NCBI GenBank assembly: GCA_026708185.1
Contig: JAPOVK010000019.1
Location: 124,001-188,000 of the forward strand
Source of the DNA: Gammaproteobacteria bacterium
GTDB taxonomy: Bacteria > Pseudomonadota > Gammaproteobacteria > Pseudomonadales > Azotimanducaceae
Direction: 5' to 3'
Length of the DNA stretch: 64,000 nt
Shown here: positions 1 to 8,909 of the stretch, in pieces
How the letters are laid out: each line of letters opens with the position of its first letter
Numbering within the stretch: the first letter of the stretch is position 1
The notes under the pieces: generated by a model
The model's database searches: none
What the model saw: the letters and a program-made list of their open reading frames with translations, nothing else
Told to the model about the DNA's origin: nothing
Program-made: the position numbers and the translations under genes

Positions 1-176
1 GCGAGGCCGAGGGCGTTCTGCGCATGGGCGTCGCCCTGTTCCGCGTCGCTTCGGTAACGTTCCGCGGCGGCTTCTTCGCGCTCGTGGCCGGTGACGTCGT
101 CTCGGGCCTGCTCGGCGAACGCCAAGCCGGCGACGAGAACAAGGCTGACTTGGGCAACCGCGGCGACGTGAATCAC
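1..176 (-). CDS. Sel1-repeat protein, N-terminal part (cut by window edge)
   Basis: Reading leftward from a GTG at 176, the frame is open to the window edge. The first ~22 residues form a hydrophobic export signal (residues VSLVLVAGLAFA). They are followed by an alanine-rich helix with the Sel1 signature (YRSDAEQGDAHAQNALGL), as in secreted Sel1-like repeat proteins that act as protein-interaction scaffolds. A GGAG element sits about 8 bases before the GTG and decides the start. The gene lies 94 bp downstream of the HlyD-like gene on the same strand, so it may be the last gene of that operon or separate. Only about 58 codons are visible, so repeat number and function are unknown. Confidence 0.6.
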   Translation of the reverse strand, partial: MIHVAAVAQVSLVLVAGLAFAEQARDDVTGHEREEAAAERYRSDAEQGDAHAQNALGL

Positions 177-270
177 AACCTGACTCCGTTCCCGAGTGAC
201 CCAGGCGGGCGAGTGTACGACACACCCAGCGAAAACGTCCCATCGCGCGTCGACGCACCTGCAGCGGTAC

Positions 271-1521
271 TCATCGAATGGCGATCCGCGCCTCCTGGTC
301 GAAACCGGTGGTCGAGCCGACGATGATCTCGTCGCCTTCCGCCAGCCCGTCGACGACCTCGACGTGCCGCAGCGTTCCCATGCCGAAGCGCACGGCCGTT
401 CTCGCGGCGCTCGCGCCGTCGTCGGCGAGCCGATACACCTCGGCGGTCGTGTCGTCGCGGATGCGCAACGGGCGACGGACGTACAACGCATCCTCGAGCT
501 CCGCGACCGTGACAGTGGCGCGGATCGACAACTCCGGGCGCGCGCCGTCCGGGAGTTCGTCGTCGAGCTCCACGTCGATGGCGACACTGTTCTGCGTGAC
601 GGCCGGATCCACCCGCTTGACCGTGCCGCTGAGCACCGCGCCGAGCACCGTCACGACGGCAGGCTGTCCGGGCGAGACACGACTGGCGTAGGATTCTGGG
701 ACGCGGATCCGCCCGCGCAGCGCCTCGGTGCCGACGACCCGCGCGATCTGCGTGCCCGCAGTGATCCGCTGGCCCGGCTCGACGAGCACCTCGCGGAGCG
801 TGCCGGAGATGTCGGTCGTGATCAGCAGGCTCTGCGCGACTCGTTCGGCTTCCTCGAGGGCGGACACCTGCGCAGCGACACGCGCTTCGCTTGCCGCCTG
901 TTCCGCCTCGAGCACGCCCTTGAGTTCGTCGAACCGCCGCTCTTCGAAGCCAAGCTCCTTGCGCGCACGCTCGGCACGGATCTGAGTGCTCTTGTAGTCG
1001 ATCTCCGAGACGGCCTCCCGCTCGCGCAACTCGATGTGCGCCTCGAGTTGCAGTTCAAGCTCCTCCAACTGCGCTTGCCGGGCGAGGATCTGCGCCTCGC
1101 CGGCGAGGCGCCGGTCGGCGAACTCCGCCAACCGGCGGCGGTGGTCCGCCTTCGTCTCCGCGAGTGCAAGGCGCGCCGCGACTGCGCCCTGGGAGACCTG
1201 CGGATTGATGAGCCGCGCAATGGCGTCGCCGGCCCGGACGCTCTCGCCAGCTCGAACCCGTATCCCCTCGACCGCGCCACCGACCTCCGAGGCGATCCAT
1301 CGCTCGGCCACCGGTTCCAGTTCTCCCACGCCCTGCACTTCGATGGCCAGCCTGCCTCGCGTCACCGTCGCCGTTGCCAAGTCCTCGGCTGGAACTCCCG
1401 CGCCAGGCCGGAGCCACACCCGGTCCACTGCCACGAAGGCCGCAATCGCGACGATCGCGAGCACCACCCAGACCACCTGCCGAACCCAGCGTCGCGGGTC
1501 GCCTTCGCGGGGGCGATCCAT
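271..1521 (-). CDS. HlyD/MacA-type periplasmic adaptor of an ABC exporter
   Basis: A 416-residue membrane-fusion protein that would link an inner-membrane ABC transporter to the outer envelope. It has an N-terminal membrane anchor (about residues 14-32), a first half-lipoyl segment (about 66-108), a long alpha-helical hairpin rich in Glu, Arg and Ala (about 115-240), the second half-lipoyl segment (SGTLREVLVEPGQRI, about 248-262) and beta-barrel/membrane-proximal regions to the C-terminus. The start is the ATG at 1521, which follows a G-rich ribosome site; the frame is open further upstream, but that would run into the permease gene. It is the last obvious member of the ATPase-permease-permease-adaptor operon, 44 bp after the permease. 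The substrate cannot be told from sequence. Confidence 0.85.
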   Translation of the reverse strand: MDRPREGDPRRWVRQVVWVVLAIVAIAAFVAVDRVWLRPGAGVPAEDLATATVTRGRLAIEVQGVGELEPVAERWIASEVGGAVEGIRVRAGESVRAGDAIARLINPQVSQGAVAARLALAETKADHRRRLAEFADRRLAGEAQILARQAQLEELELQLEAHIELREREAVSEIDYKSTQIRAERARKELGFEERRFDELKGVLEAEQAASEARVAAQVSALEEAERVAQSLLITTDISGTLREVLVEPGQRITAGTQIARVVGTEALRGRIRVPESYASRVSPGQPAVVTVLGAVLSGTVKRVDPAVTQNSVAIDVELDDELPDGARPELSIRATVTVAELEDALYVRRPLRIRDDTTAEVYRLADDGASAARTAVRFGMGTLRHVEVVDGLAEGDEIIVGSTTGFDQEARIAIR

Positions 1522-1565
1522 CGAATAGCCGCCCCCCGGTGGCGACACGCGACGTCCTTCCGCGC

Positions 1566-3812
1566 TCACGCGGAGCGACCCCGTGCGGCGGTCGCGTTGA
1601 CCAGGGCGATGACCGTGTGACGGCGCGCCAACTGCCCCATCAGCACATGGATCATCACGCCGCATACGGCGACGAGACCAGCAAGTGCCGGCACGAGCAA
1701 CCACAACTGGACGGTCTCCGCGAACGCCGGCATGAACGTCTTGGCGGCGAGACCCGCTAGGCAGACTAAAACCCCGGCGAGTACCAAGTCCCGAACGCTG
1801 GCGCCGAAATAGACTCGCCCCAGCTCGCCCGGCAATGCGCCCAAGGCAAAGCGTATGCCGATCGGCGTGCGCGCTTCCGCGATCGTCCGCGCCAAGGAGT
1901 TTCCGACACCCGAAAGCGCGAGTGCGAGCGCGAAGGCCCCGGCGACCGACAAGACGATCTCGACGCTGCGCTTCGCCAGGAACTGTTTCCGGAACGCCTG
2001 CGCCGGCGTGTCTTCGACTTCGATCTGCCAACCAACGAACTCCGGCAACTGCCCGAGCGCGTCGACCGCATCGAAACCGGGGTCCGCGGCGATTAGCCAG
2101 TTTTGGTGGCTCCAGATGTACCTGATCGGGGCATAGACCATCGGCCTGCCGGTAGCCGCGTAGCCCCCGTACGGCACATCGTCCACGACGCCTACGACGG
2201 TCGCTTCCGAGTCGCCGGAGTGCTGCCCCCGCAAGCCGAGGCGCATTCCCAGAGCCGCTTCAATGCCGCCGAGCGCCTCGGCGGCGGAACGCGCCACCAC
2301 GACCTCGTCTTGTCCGGGTCCGAACAGCCGCCCAGCCAGCAGTTCAATGCCTAGCGTCTCGAAAAAACCGGGGGTGATTGCGTTCTCGTAAAACGCCGTG
2401 TCGCTCAGGTCGGGCCGGTCCAAGACCTCTCGAGTGAAACTGCGGAGCCTGACCATCGATGCCAGCGGTTCCAGGCCGGTTGCGGCGGAGTGGACGCCGG
2501 GGACCGACTGAATCGCATCGACGAAGGGGGACACGTCCGACCAAACCCGTTGCTCCGGGCCGACCAAAGTGACCACCAACGTATCGGCATTTGCGAACCC
2601 CAGTGACAGCCGGGCCTCGCCCAGATAGCGCTCGGCGAGCGACAGCACAACAACCAGGCTCGCCGTACCCGCCAAGAGCAAAACGCGTCGCATCGTCCTT
2701 CGGAGCCACTCGCTCGACCGGGTGAGAGCCCGGGAACTGCGCGCGACGAACCAGCTTGCGTAGCCGAGGCAGATCAGCAGGGAAGCCACCAGCAACACGC
2801 CGGCCATCCACAGCCCAGACACCCGAGAGGCCGTGGACAACTCGCCCAAGTAGTCGGAGAAAGGCTCCACGCCGATCAGCACGTCGAGCGCGTAGCCCGA
2901 CGTCAACCAGGCAACGAGCGCCATCCCGCCGACAATCGGCACGTTCTCGGCAACGGCTTGGCGAAACAGGTCCAGCGGCGTCGCGCCGACGGCGACCCGG
3001 ACATTCTGCTCCTCCTCGCGTGCGACGTTCTCAGCCATCAAGAACTCCACCACCGACACGAAAGTCATGGCCAGCAGCATGCCTACGATACCGACCAGCC
3101 AGGTCGTCTTCTGCACGACATCACGACGCGCGGCCGGTGCTGTCTCAAGACCAGGACCAAGGTCGATCCAGTCCGTGTCGCTGACGCCGAAGGCGAACCC
3201 TTGGCGGACCGTGTCGCCCGAGCCGTCCAGCGCGCGCACGTCGGCAAGTATCAGAGAGCCGTCGAAGCGGTAGTCGGCCAAGCGGGCGCGGGCTTCCGTC
3301 ATCGTCGACTCCAGGTCCCGCGGGTCGGCAACGGCACCGAACACCGCGACGTTGGCCATCCGGCGGGCGATTTCGCGTCGGGTCTCCGGCTCCACGCCAG
3401 CGGCGAAATCGGAAAGCGACAGCGCAAGAGGCGGGTTCATCAGCCAAGCACCCGGTTCGTCCGGCATCACGCCGGCGAACTCCGGCGCCGCGACACCGAT
3501 CACCGGCAGCGTCGGCCCGTCGGTCACCTGCAGCATCGTGCCGACGACGTCTTCGCGACCGAAGACACGCCGCCACGACGCATCGGACAGCACGAGAGCG
3601 GGCCCGTCGTTTGGGGCGGACAGGGTGCCGAGCGCCGGGCGAACGCCAAGCGCATCGAAGAATCCGGCGGACACGAGATGCACATCGAGCGCTTCGGCTG
3701 CGCCGGATGGACCGGTCACCTCGATGGGCCCTCGCGGCAACCCGCCTGCATACAACCAGCGGATTTCTGGAATGCGTGCCGCCACCGCTTCGTAATCGTG
3801 CCGTGACATCAC
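1566..3812 (-). CDS. MacB/FtsX-type ABC permease, main C-terminal part of a split gene
   Basis: Residues about 1-230 are a MacB-type periplasmic core domain. It is followed by FtsX membrane helices, a second core domain and C-terminal FtsX helices, the duplicated layout of long (~800 aa) MacB-like permeases such as the ADOP family. The protein lacks the first membrane helix, which is encoded in a different frame by the preceding 67-codon gene. Together they total about 815 residues, close to the intact paralogue next door (780). The frame opens with GTG-ATG at 3812-3807, overlapping the TGA (3811-3809) of the upstream piece. Either the two pieces are made by coupled reinitiation (a GGCGGGG stretch lies just before the GTG), or the gene has a frameshift. 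In the paralogue the equivalent position is continuous coding sequence. Confidence 0.8.
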   Translation of the reverse strand: MMSRHDYEAVAARIPEIRWLYAGGLPRGPIEVTGPSGAAEALDVHLVSAGFFDALGVRPALGTLSAPNDGPALVLSDASWRRVFGREDVVGTMLQVTDGPTLPVIGVAAPEFAGVMPDEPGAWLMNPPLALSLSDFAAGVEPETRREIARRMANVAVFGAVADPRDLESTMTEARARLADYRFDGSLILADVRALDGSGDTVRQGFAFGVSDTDWIDLGPGLETAPAARRDVVQKTTWLVGIVGMLLAMTFVSVVEFLMAENVAREEEQNVRVAVGATPLDLFRQAVAENVPIVGGMALVAWLTSGYALDVLIGVEPFSDYLGELSTASRVSGLWMAGVLLVASLLICLGYASWFVARSSRALTRSSEWLRRTMRRVLLLAGTASLVVVLSLAERYLGEARLSLGFANADTLVVTLVGPEQRVWSDVSPFVDAIQSVPGVHSAATGLEPLASMVRLRSFTREVLDRPDLSDTAFYENAITPGFFETLGIELLAGRLFGPGQDEVVVARSAAEALGGIEAALGMRLGLRGQHSGDSEATVVGVVDDVPYGGYAATGRPMVYAPIRYIWSHQNWLIAADPGFDAVDALGQLPEFVGWQIEVEDTPAQAFRKQFLAKRSVEIVLSVAGAFALALALSGVGNSLARTIAEARTPIGIRFALGALPGELGRVYFGASVRDLVLAGVLVCLAGLAAKTFMPAFAETVQLWLLVPALAGLVAVCGVMIHVLMGQLARRHTVIALVNATAARGRSA

Positions 3813-4012
3813 TGCGACCCCGCCGCCGTGCCACGCAAGACCGTCACGTAGCCCTGATCGCCGACGCCGCCCGGAAGGCGGAACCAGCTCGCGTGGGCAA
3901 TGGCAATCACCGCCGCGATGAACCCGAACGACAGGCCCAGCGAGCCGACGAAATAGAGCAGGTTGACCGGGCGTCGGCGCGCGGCCGCGGCGATGTGGCG
4001 TAGAGCCTCCAT
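3809..4012 (-). CDS. N-terminal membrane segment of the split MacB/FtsX permease
   Basis: A 67-residue piece with one membrane helix (about residues 17-40, NLLYFVGSLGLSFGFIAAVI) followed by HASWFRLPGG. It matches the N-terminus of the adjacent intact permease (GLSFGFIMV...WASWFRLPDGV). A good ribosome site (GGGGAAGG) lies 7 bases before the ATG at 4012. It ends in TGA at 3811-3809, inside the GTGATG that opens the rest of the permease. On its own it would be only a membrane anchor, so it is best regarded as the first exon-like part of a frame-disrupted permease or as a translationally coupled half. Confidence 0.65.
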   Translation of the reverse strand: MEALRHIAAAARRRPVNLLYFVGSLGLSFGFIAAVIAIAHASWFRLPGGVGDQGYVTVLRGTAAGSQ

Positions 4013-4081
4013 TGGTACCCTTCCCCGCAGCCTGCTCCCGTGTTCAGACGATGCGCCAGCCCGACCGATGGTTGCGAAAGC

Positions 4082-6424
4082 CTACCCGTGCGCGCCGCCG
4101 ATGAGCGAACTCAACGACCGGTTTCTCGCCAGGAGCAGGACGCTGCCGAGCACGACGGCGGCGCACGCAACGGCTAGCACGGGCAGGGCGGCGAAGACGA
4201 GGAGCAGCTCGATGGCGTCCACGAGCCCCGGCGCCAGCCCCCTCGCGAGGAGGACGGCCACGCACACCGCGAGCGTCGCCCCGAGGAGATTCACGAGGAT
4301 TCCGCCGAGATGGCGGGCCGCCAAGTCGACGCCGCTGGCACCCAGGGCCAGACGGATGCCGATACCCCGCCCCGCCGCCGCGACCTCGCGCGCTACCGAC
4401 GTCGCCACGCCCGCCAACGCAAGGATCACAGCGAACGCGGCCGCAGCGGCCAACGCCACCTCGATGCTGTGGCGGCTTAGGAACCGCTCCCGGAAGATCT
4501 CCGCGGGCGTACCGATCCGATAGCCGTCGTCGCCGAACGGTTCGAGGATCTCTTCGTCCGAGCCGTCGTGGCGAACGAGCCATAGCTGCTGCCAATCCGC
4601 TGGTCCCGCTAGACCATAGAGCACGCCTTGGGCGTCCGTCCCGGTCACGGGCCCGTAGGGGACGTCATCGACCACGCCGACCACGGTCACCGCGCGAGGC
4701 GACGCAGATCCTGGGGAAGCGGGCACGAGGTCCAGCGCCATTCCCACAGCGTTCTCGGCTTCATCGGCTAAGAGTTTCGCAGCCGTGCGCGAGATGGCAA
4801 CTTCGGACGACGCGCCGCCGTCGAACGTGCGTCCCGCGACCACGCCCACGCCCAGCGTCTCGAAGAACGACGGCGACACGCCGTTGCGCAGGAACACCGT
4901 GTCCTCAAGGCCCAGTGCGCCGCGGACCTTGACCCGGTTCTGCGGACGGATCGACTCGGCGAGCAGGGGCATCATCTCCAGTCGAGCGATCGACGCCACT
5001 TGGGGATTGGCCAACAAAGTCCGCCGCACCTCCTCGGGCGTGACCGACTCGAAGGCCGTGCTGACCACACTGAGCATCGTCGTGCCGACGTGCTCGAACG
5101 GCAGCGTCGCCCTGGCATCCGTGGCGTAGCGCAAGCCGAGCGAGGCAACGAGCAGGAGACTGGTGGCGGCGACAAGGAGGAGCGCGCGGCGGGCCGTGCG
5201 CCAAGCCGGCGCCGCCGTCCGCCCCTGGGCTTGGGAGATGACGTGCCCGGTCCGCGACACGAAACGGCTCACGACGGCGGCGGACAGGAGGAATGCGGCG
5301 CCGAGCAAGGCAACGCTGGCACCCACGCCCGCCATGGACTGCTGCGTCGTGAGTTCGCCGAGGAAGGCGGCGAACGGGTCGAGACCGAGCACCACGTCCG
5401 CGATGTAGAGGAACGACACGGCGGCAACGGCCGCGGTCGCCGCCATCCACGCGGCGGCCGGGAGCAGCGACGCACGGAACACGTCGCCCGGCGTCGCACC
5501 GATGGCGAGCCGCACCGCATCGGATTCCTCGCGTCGGTAGTGCGCCGCGAGGAGGAAATCCAAGACCGCCACGAAGGCCAAGGCCAGGAGCAGGACCACG
5601 ACCAGCGCCAGCCAACTTAAGCGTTCCAGCACATCGCGACGGGCATCGGGCCGACGTTCGATGCCCGCCACGAGTTCGGCCCGGTCGCGCTCCGTGGCAC
5701 TGCCATAGTCGCCCCGACCCGGCGTGAAACGAAACCCGTCGAGCATGGCCTGAGCGGTGGCAAAGTTGGTCGCGCCGTCGAGGGCACCCAAAGGGACGAG
5801 CGCGATGCTCACGATGGTGGAAACGGAGCCGTCCGGTGCGGTCGAAATGGCGGGCCCTGGCGGATCGAGGATCCAGACGTCGACCTCCTCGTCGAAGACC
5901 CCGCGGAACGCGGAGTCGGCAACGCCCAGTATCGGCACCGGCCGGTCGAGGTAGTCGGGTACTTCCCGGCCGAGGGCTTCGGCCGCAGCGCCATAGGCCT
6001 TGCGTGCAAACGCCTCCGTGACGACCGCGCCGCGGGCGTTCTCCGAACCGAGGACGCCGATCGTTGCGCGAACCCCGAGCAGATCGAAGAAGTTGACCGA
6101 GACGCGCCGGCTCTGCACGGCAACGGTCGTGCCGTCGGCGATGCGAACGTCGACCTGATTGCGAAAATAGTCGGCGAAAGCCCATGTGATCCCGGTGGTC
6201 GAGTCGCGGAGACGTTCGTAGTCCGTTGACGACACGAAACCGAAGAGTCCGGAGTCCGCCCCGCGGCTGCCGAGCGTCGCGTAGTCGCGCGGCGCCACGC
6301 CGTCCGGAAGGCGGAACCAGCTCGCCCAGGCGATGGCGGCGACCATGATGAAGCCGAACGACAGCCCGACGGCAAGCAGAAAGCCGCCCGCCCTCGCGGC
6401 CTTCGTGGCCCTTGCCCGAGTCAC
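4082..6424 (-). CDS. MacB/FtsX-type ABC transporter permease (duplicated, ADOP-like)
   Basis: A 780-residue permease. It has an N-terminal membrane helix (about 13-36), a large periplasmic MacB-type core (about 37-255), a cluster of membrane helices (about 258-390), a second N-terminal-like helix (about 405-425), a second periplasmic domain and a C-terminal FtsX helix bundle ending near residue 775. The tandem duplication of core plus FtsX units is typical of long MacB-like permeases. The start is taken as the GTG at 6424 because it overlaps the ATPase stop in a GTGA arrangement (4 bp), implying translational coupling. It is an intact paralogue of the split permease downstream, so the exporter may be a heterodimer. 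Role inferred: export or lipoprotein/peptide extrusion with the HlyD-like adaptor. Confidence 0.85.
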   Translation of the reverse strand: MTRARATKAARAGGFLLAVGLSFGFIMVAAIAWASWFRLPDGVAPRDYATLGSRGADSGLFGFVSSTDYERLRDSTTGITWAFADYFRNQVDVRIADGTTVAVQSRRVSVNFFDLLGVRATIGVLGSENARGAVVTEAFARKAYGAAAEALGREVPDYLDRPVPILGVADSAFRGVFDEEVDVWILDPPGPAISTAPDGSVSTIVSIALVPLGALDGATNFATAQAMLDGFRFTPGRGDYGSATERDRAELVAGIERRPDARRDVLERLSWLALVVVLLLALAFVAVLDFLLAAHYRREESDAVRLAIGATPGDVFRASLLPAAAWMAATAAVAAVSFLYIADVVLGLDPFAAFLGELTTQQSMAGVGASVALLGAAFLLSAAVVSRFVSRTGHVISQAQGRTAAPAWRTARRALLLVAATSLLLVASLGLRYATDARATLPFEHVGTTMLSVVSTAFESVTPEEVRRTLLANPQVASIARLEMMPLLAESIRPQNRVKVRGALGLEDTVFLRNGVSPSFFETLGVGVVAGRTFDGGASSEVAISRTAAKLLADEAENAVGMALDLVPASPGSASPRAVTVVGVVDDVPYGPVTGTDAQGVLYGLAGPADWQQLWLVRHDGSDEEILEPFGDDGYRIGTPAEIFRERFLSRHSIEVALAAAAAFAVILALAGVATSVAREVAAAGRGIGIRLALGASGVDLAARHLGGILVNLLGATLAVCVAVLLARGLAPGLVDAIELLLVFAALPVLAVACAAVVLGSVLLLARNRSLSSLIGGAHG

Positions 6425-7119
6425 GACTGCAGGCGACCTTCGGACAGAACGAGCGTCCGGTCGGCGGCCTTGGCGAACCTGGGACTGTGCGACACGACGC
6501 ACAACGTCGTTCCCCGGTCATGGCAACCCGCGAGCAGTTCCATGACGGTATCCGCGGAGTCGTCGTCCAGGTTGCCGGTGGGCTCGTCGGCGAGAAGCAG
6601 CGACGGCTCCGCGACCAACGCCCGCGCCACGGCGGCGCGCTGCTGCTGGCCGCCGGAGAGTTGCGCCGGATAGTGGTCTGCGCGGTGCGCGATGCCAACG
6701 TCCTCGAGCGTGCCCATGGCCCGCTCCGTTCGCTCCGAGGCGGACGGCTTGTCAGCACCCTTGCGGTAGCGCAGGGGCAGTTCGACGTTCTCGCGGATGG
6801 TCAGATCGGCGACGAGGTTGAACGCCTGGAACACGAAACCCAGCTCCCGGTTCCTCAAGAGGGCGCGGCGGGTCAGGTTCAGGCCGTTCGTATCGGTATC
6901 GGCCAGCCGATACTCACCACCCGTCGGTTCTTCGAGCAGCCCCAGGATGGCGAGCAGAGTCGACTTGCCGCAGCCCGACGGGCCTTGGACCACGAGGTAC
7001 TCGCCCCGGCCGATGTCGAACGTCACGTCCGACAACGCATGGGTCTCCACTTTCTCGGTCACGAAGACCTTCGTGAGATTGCGGACCTGAACCAGGGGCG
7101 CATCCACATGCTCTGCCAT
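6421..7119 (-). CDS. ABC transporter ATP-binding protein (MacB/LolD type)
   Basis: A 232-residue nucleotide-binding subunit. It shows Walker A GPSGCGKST (46-54), Q-loop in FVFQAFNL (about 96-103), signature LSGGQQQR (154-161), Walker B LLLADEPTG (174-182) and the switch His in VVSHS. The length and the NLDD after Walker B fit the lipoprotein/macrolide export (LolD/MacB) subgroup that works with FtsX-type permeases. The ATG at 7119 is preceded by GGGAGG 6 bases upstream. It is the first gene of a four-to-five gene operon read leftward and overlaps the next permease by 4 bp. An inverted repeat lies 38-59 bp upstream of its start. Confidence 0.93.
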   Translation of the reverse strand: MAEHVDAPLVQVRNLTKVFVTEKVETHALSDVTFDIGRGEYLVVQGPSGCGKSTLLAILGLLEEPTGGEYRLADTDTNGLNLTRRALLRNRELGFVFQAFNLVADLTIRENVELPLRYRKGADKPSASERTERAMGTLEDVGIAHRADHYPAQLSGGQQQRAAVARALVAEPSLLLADEPTGNLDDDSADTVMELLAGCHDRGTTLCVVSHSPRFAKAADRTLVLSEGRLQS

Positions 7120-7156
7120 CGTCGTCCTCCCGAGGACTCGCGCATCAAACTGGCGA

Positions 7157-7178
7157 ACATGCTACAACAGCAGCATGT
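7157..7178. promoter_or_regulatory. Inverted repeat upstream of the ABC export operon
   Basis: Perfect 7-bp arms ACATGCT (7157-7163) and AGCATGT (7172-7178) are separated by 8 bases, in the 194-bp space between the PhyH gene and the ATPase start. The position, 38 bp before the ATPase ATG, suits an operator. No regulator gene is adjacent, so the binding factor is unknown. Confidence 0.35.
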
Positions 7179-7313
7179 AAGCCGTCCTGCGAGCGATTCG
7201 TCGGACCTCGACGGTGCGCGAACGTCCCCGAACGGGTACTCCCGTTCGCGTCCGCCAATTCCGGCCTCGGGCAAGCTCCAATGCGGGCCGGGAGGCCCGC
7301 GCACCCAGCGCGC

Positions 7314-8120
7314 CTAGTCCTCCATGAGCGCCTTGTGCCGCGTCAGGCCATGCCGACGGGCCAGCGCGGTTTCGCCATCGCCCATGTCCGCGGTCGGGCG
7401 CGGGATGTACTCGAAGTGGCGGTAGGTGTCCTCGCCCTTGACGAGGATGGCGCGGTCGCCGGCGACCTTGGTCTGCCGGACCTCCGTCGCGCAGTAGCGC
7501 AGCACCATGCCGATACGCCGGTCGTTGGTGCGGTTCGGTTCGGATCCGTGGATGATGCGCACGTGGTGCAGCGACATCTCCCCGGCCGCGAGCGGCGCGA
7601 GCCTGGTCCGTGACTCGGGGACGTCGGCCTTAACGACCTGGCCGCGGCTTAGGATGTTGTTCTCGCCGTACGTGTCGTCCTGCTCGTGCACGGCCCCCAG
7701 GTGGCTGCCGGGGAGGAAGCGCATGGGGCCGGTGTCGGGACCGGCATCGGACAATGCGATCCAAGCGGTCGCCACGTGGTGCGGTTCCAGGCCCCAGTAG
7801 GTGGCGTCCTGGTGGTAGGAGACGAAGGCCGGTCCCGGTTCCTTGATGAACCAGTCCATCGACCACAGCAACACGTTGGGACCGAGCACGGCCGAGATCG
7901 GCTCGACGATGCGGGGGTCATGCACCAGGTCCCAGGCCCAGGCGTGGGTGATCGGCAGGCCTTGCCGCGCGGCGCGCTCGCGCCCCGGCTCGGCGAGGGC
8001 TTCGGCCGCTTCAAGACGATCGCGCAAGGCGCGGGTCTCGGCGTCGGAGAAGACCCGTAGCGGACTCAGGTAGCCGTCTCTTCGAAACGTCTCGATCTGT
8101 GCGGCGGTCAAACCGGTCAT
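7314..8120 (-). CDS. Phytanoyl-CoA dioxygenase (PhyH) family protein
   Basis: A 268-residue Fe(II)/2-oxoglutarate oxygenase. The metal-binding HxD is visible as H103-Q-D105 in SYHQDATYWG. The distal histidine is probably H191 in IIHGSEPNRTNDRR, whose following Arg would bind 2-oxoglutarate. Such enzymes hydroxylate small organic molecules, and the substrate cannot be read from sequence. The gene lies 3 bp after the isomerase-like gene, with its GGAGC ribosome site inside that gene, so it is the last member of a four-gene operon (EthD protein, zinc-ribbon protein, isomerase, dioxygenase). The length fits the family. Confidence 0.9.
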   Translation of the reverse strand: MTGLTAAQIETFRRDGYLSPLRVFSDAETRALRDRLEAAEALAEPGRERAARQGLPITHAWAWDLVHDPRIVEPISAVLGPNVLLWSMDWFIKEPGPAFVSYHQDATYWGLEPHHVATAWIALSDAGPDTGPMRFLPGSHLGAVHEQDDTYGENNILSRGQVVKADVPESRTRLAPLAAGEMSLHHVRIIHGSEPNRTNDRRIGMVLRYCATEVRQTKVAGDRAILVKGEDTYRHFEYIPRPTADMGDGETALARRHGLTRHKALMED

Positions 8121-8123
8121 GCA

Positions 8124-8906
8124 TCAAGCTCCGAGCCCATACGCGGCGGCCCAGGTCAGGCCTTCGCGCACCGTTGTCTTCGGTCGATATTCGCAGCCCA
8201 CCCAGCCATCGTAGCCGAGACGGTCGCACGCGGCGAACAGGTACGCCATGTTCACTTCGCCGTGCTGCGGCTCGTGGCGTCCCGGCACGCTGGAGAACTG
8301 GATGTGCCCGATGACGTCGAGGTTCTCCTCGAGGCGGCGTTCGAGATTCCCTTCCATGATCTGGCGGTGGTAGAAGTCGAACTGCAGGCGAACGTTGTCC
8401 CGCTCGATCGAATCGATCAGTTGGCGCGTCTCGTCGGTTCGGGTCAGGAAATAGCCCGGTGTGTCCTCGGTATTCAAGGGTTCGAGCAGGACGTCGATGC
8501 CGTGGCCGGCGGCGAGGTCCGCGGCCACACGGACGTTCCTGACCAGCACCGCTTCGGCGGTATCGCGGTCGGCGACGTCGACCACGCCCGCCATGACATG
8601 AATCATCGGCACGCCGACATCGACGGCGTAGGCCATGGCCCGGTCGAAGTCGCGGCGGAAATCGGCTTCGCGCCCGGGCACCGCCGCGAGGCCGCGCTCG
8701 CCGTTGGCCACGTCGCCCAAGGGCGTGTTCAACAGGATCATCGCGACGCCCGCCTCGCATACGCCGGCCTTCACCTCGGCTGGCGACTGCGCATAGGGGA
8801 ACAGGTACTCGACAGCGGTGAAGCCCAAGTCCCTGGCGGCGCGGAAGCGTGCCTCGACCGGGACGTCCGGGAACATCGTCGACACATTGGCAGCGAACTT
8901 AGGCAT
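8124..8906 (-). CDS. hyi: Hydroxypyruvate isomerase family TIM-barrel protein
   Basis: A 260-residue xylose-isomerase-like TIM barrel matching the Hyi/OtnI family in length and N-terminus (MPKFAANVSTMF). The two barrel glutamates used in isomerisation are visible as E142 (VLLEPLNTED) and E239 (GCEYRP), with the family motif FDFYHRQIMEGN between them. The enzyme would interconvert hydroxypyruvate and tartronate semialdehyde or a related 2-oxo-tetronate, in the cytosol. It sits 3 bp after the zinc-ribbon gene and 3 bp before the PhyH gene. The exact substrate is uncertain because OtnI and Hyi are hard to separate by sequence. Confidence 0.85.
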   Translation of the reverse strand: MPKFAANVSTMFPDVPVEARFRAARDLGFTAVEYLFPYAQSPAEVKAGVCEAGVAMILLNTPLGDVANGERGLAAVPGREADFRRDFDRAMAYAVDVGVPMIHVMAGVVDVADRDTAEAVLVRNVRVAADLAAGHGIDVLLEPLNTEDTPGYFLTRTDETRQLIDSIERDNVRLQFDFYHRQIMEGNLERRLEENLDVIGHIQFSSVPGRHEPQHGEVNMAYLFAACDRLGYDGWVGCEYRPKTTVREGLTWAAAYGLGA

Positions 8907-8909
8907 GCC

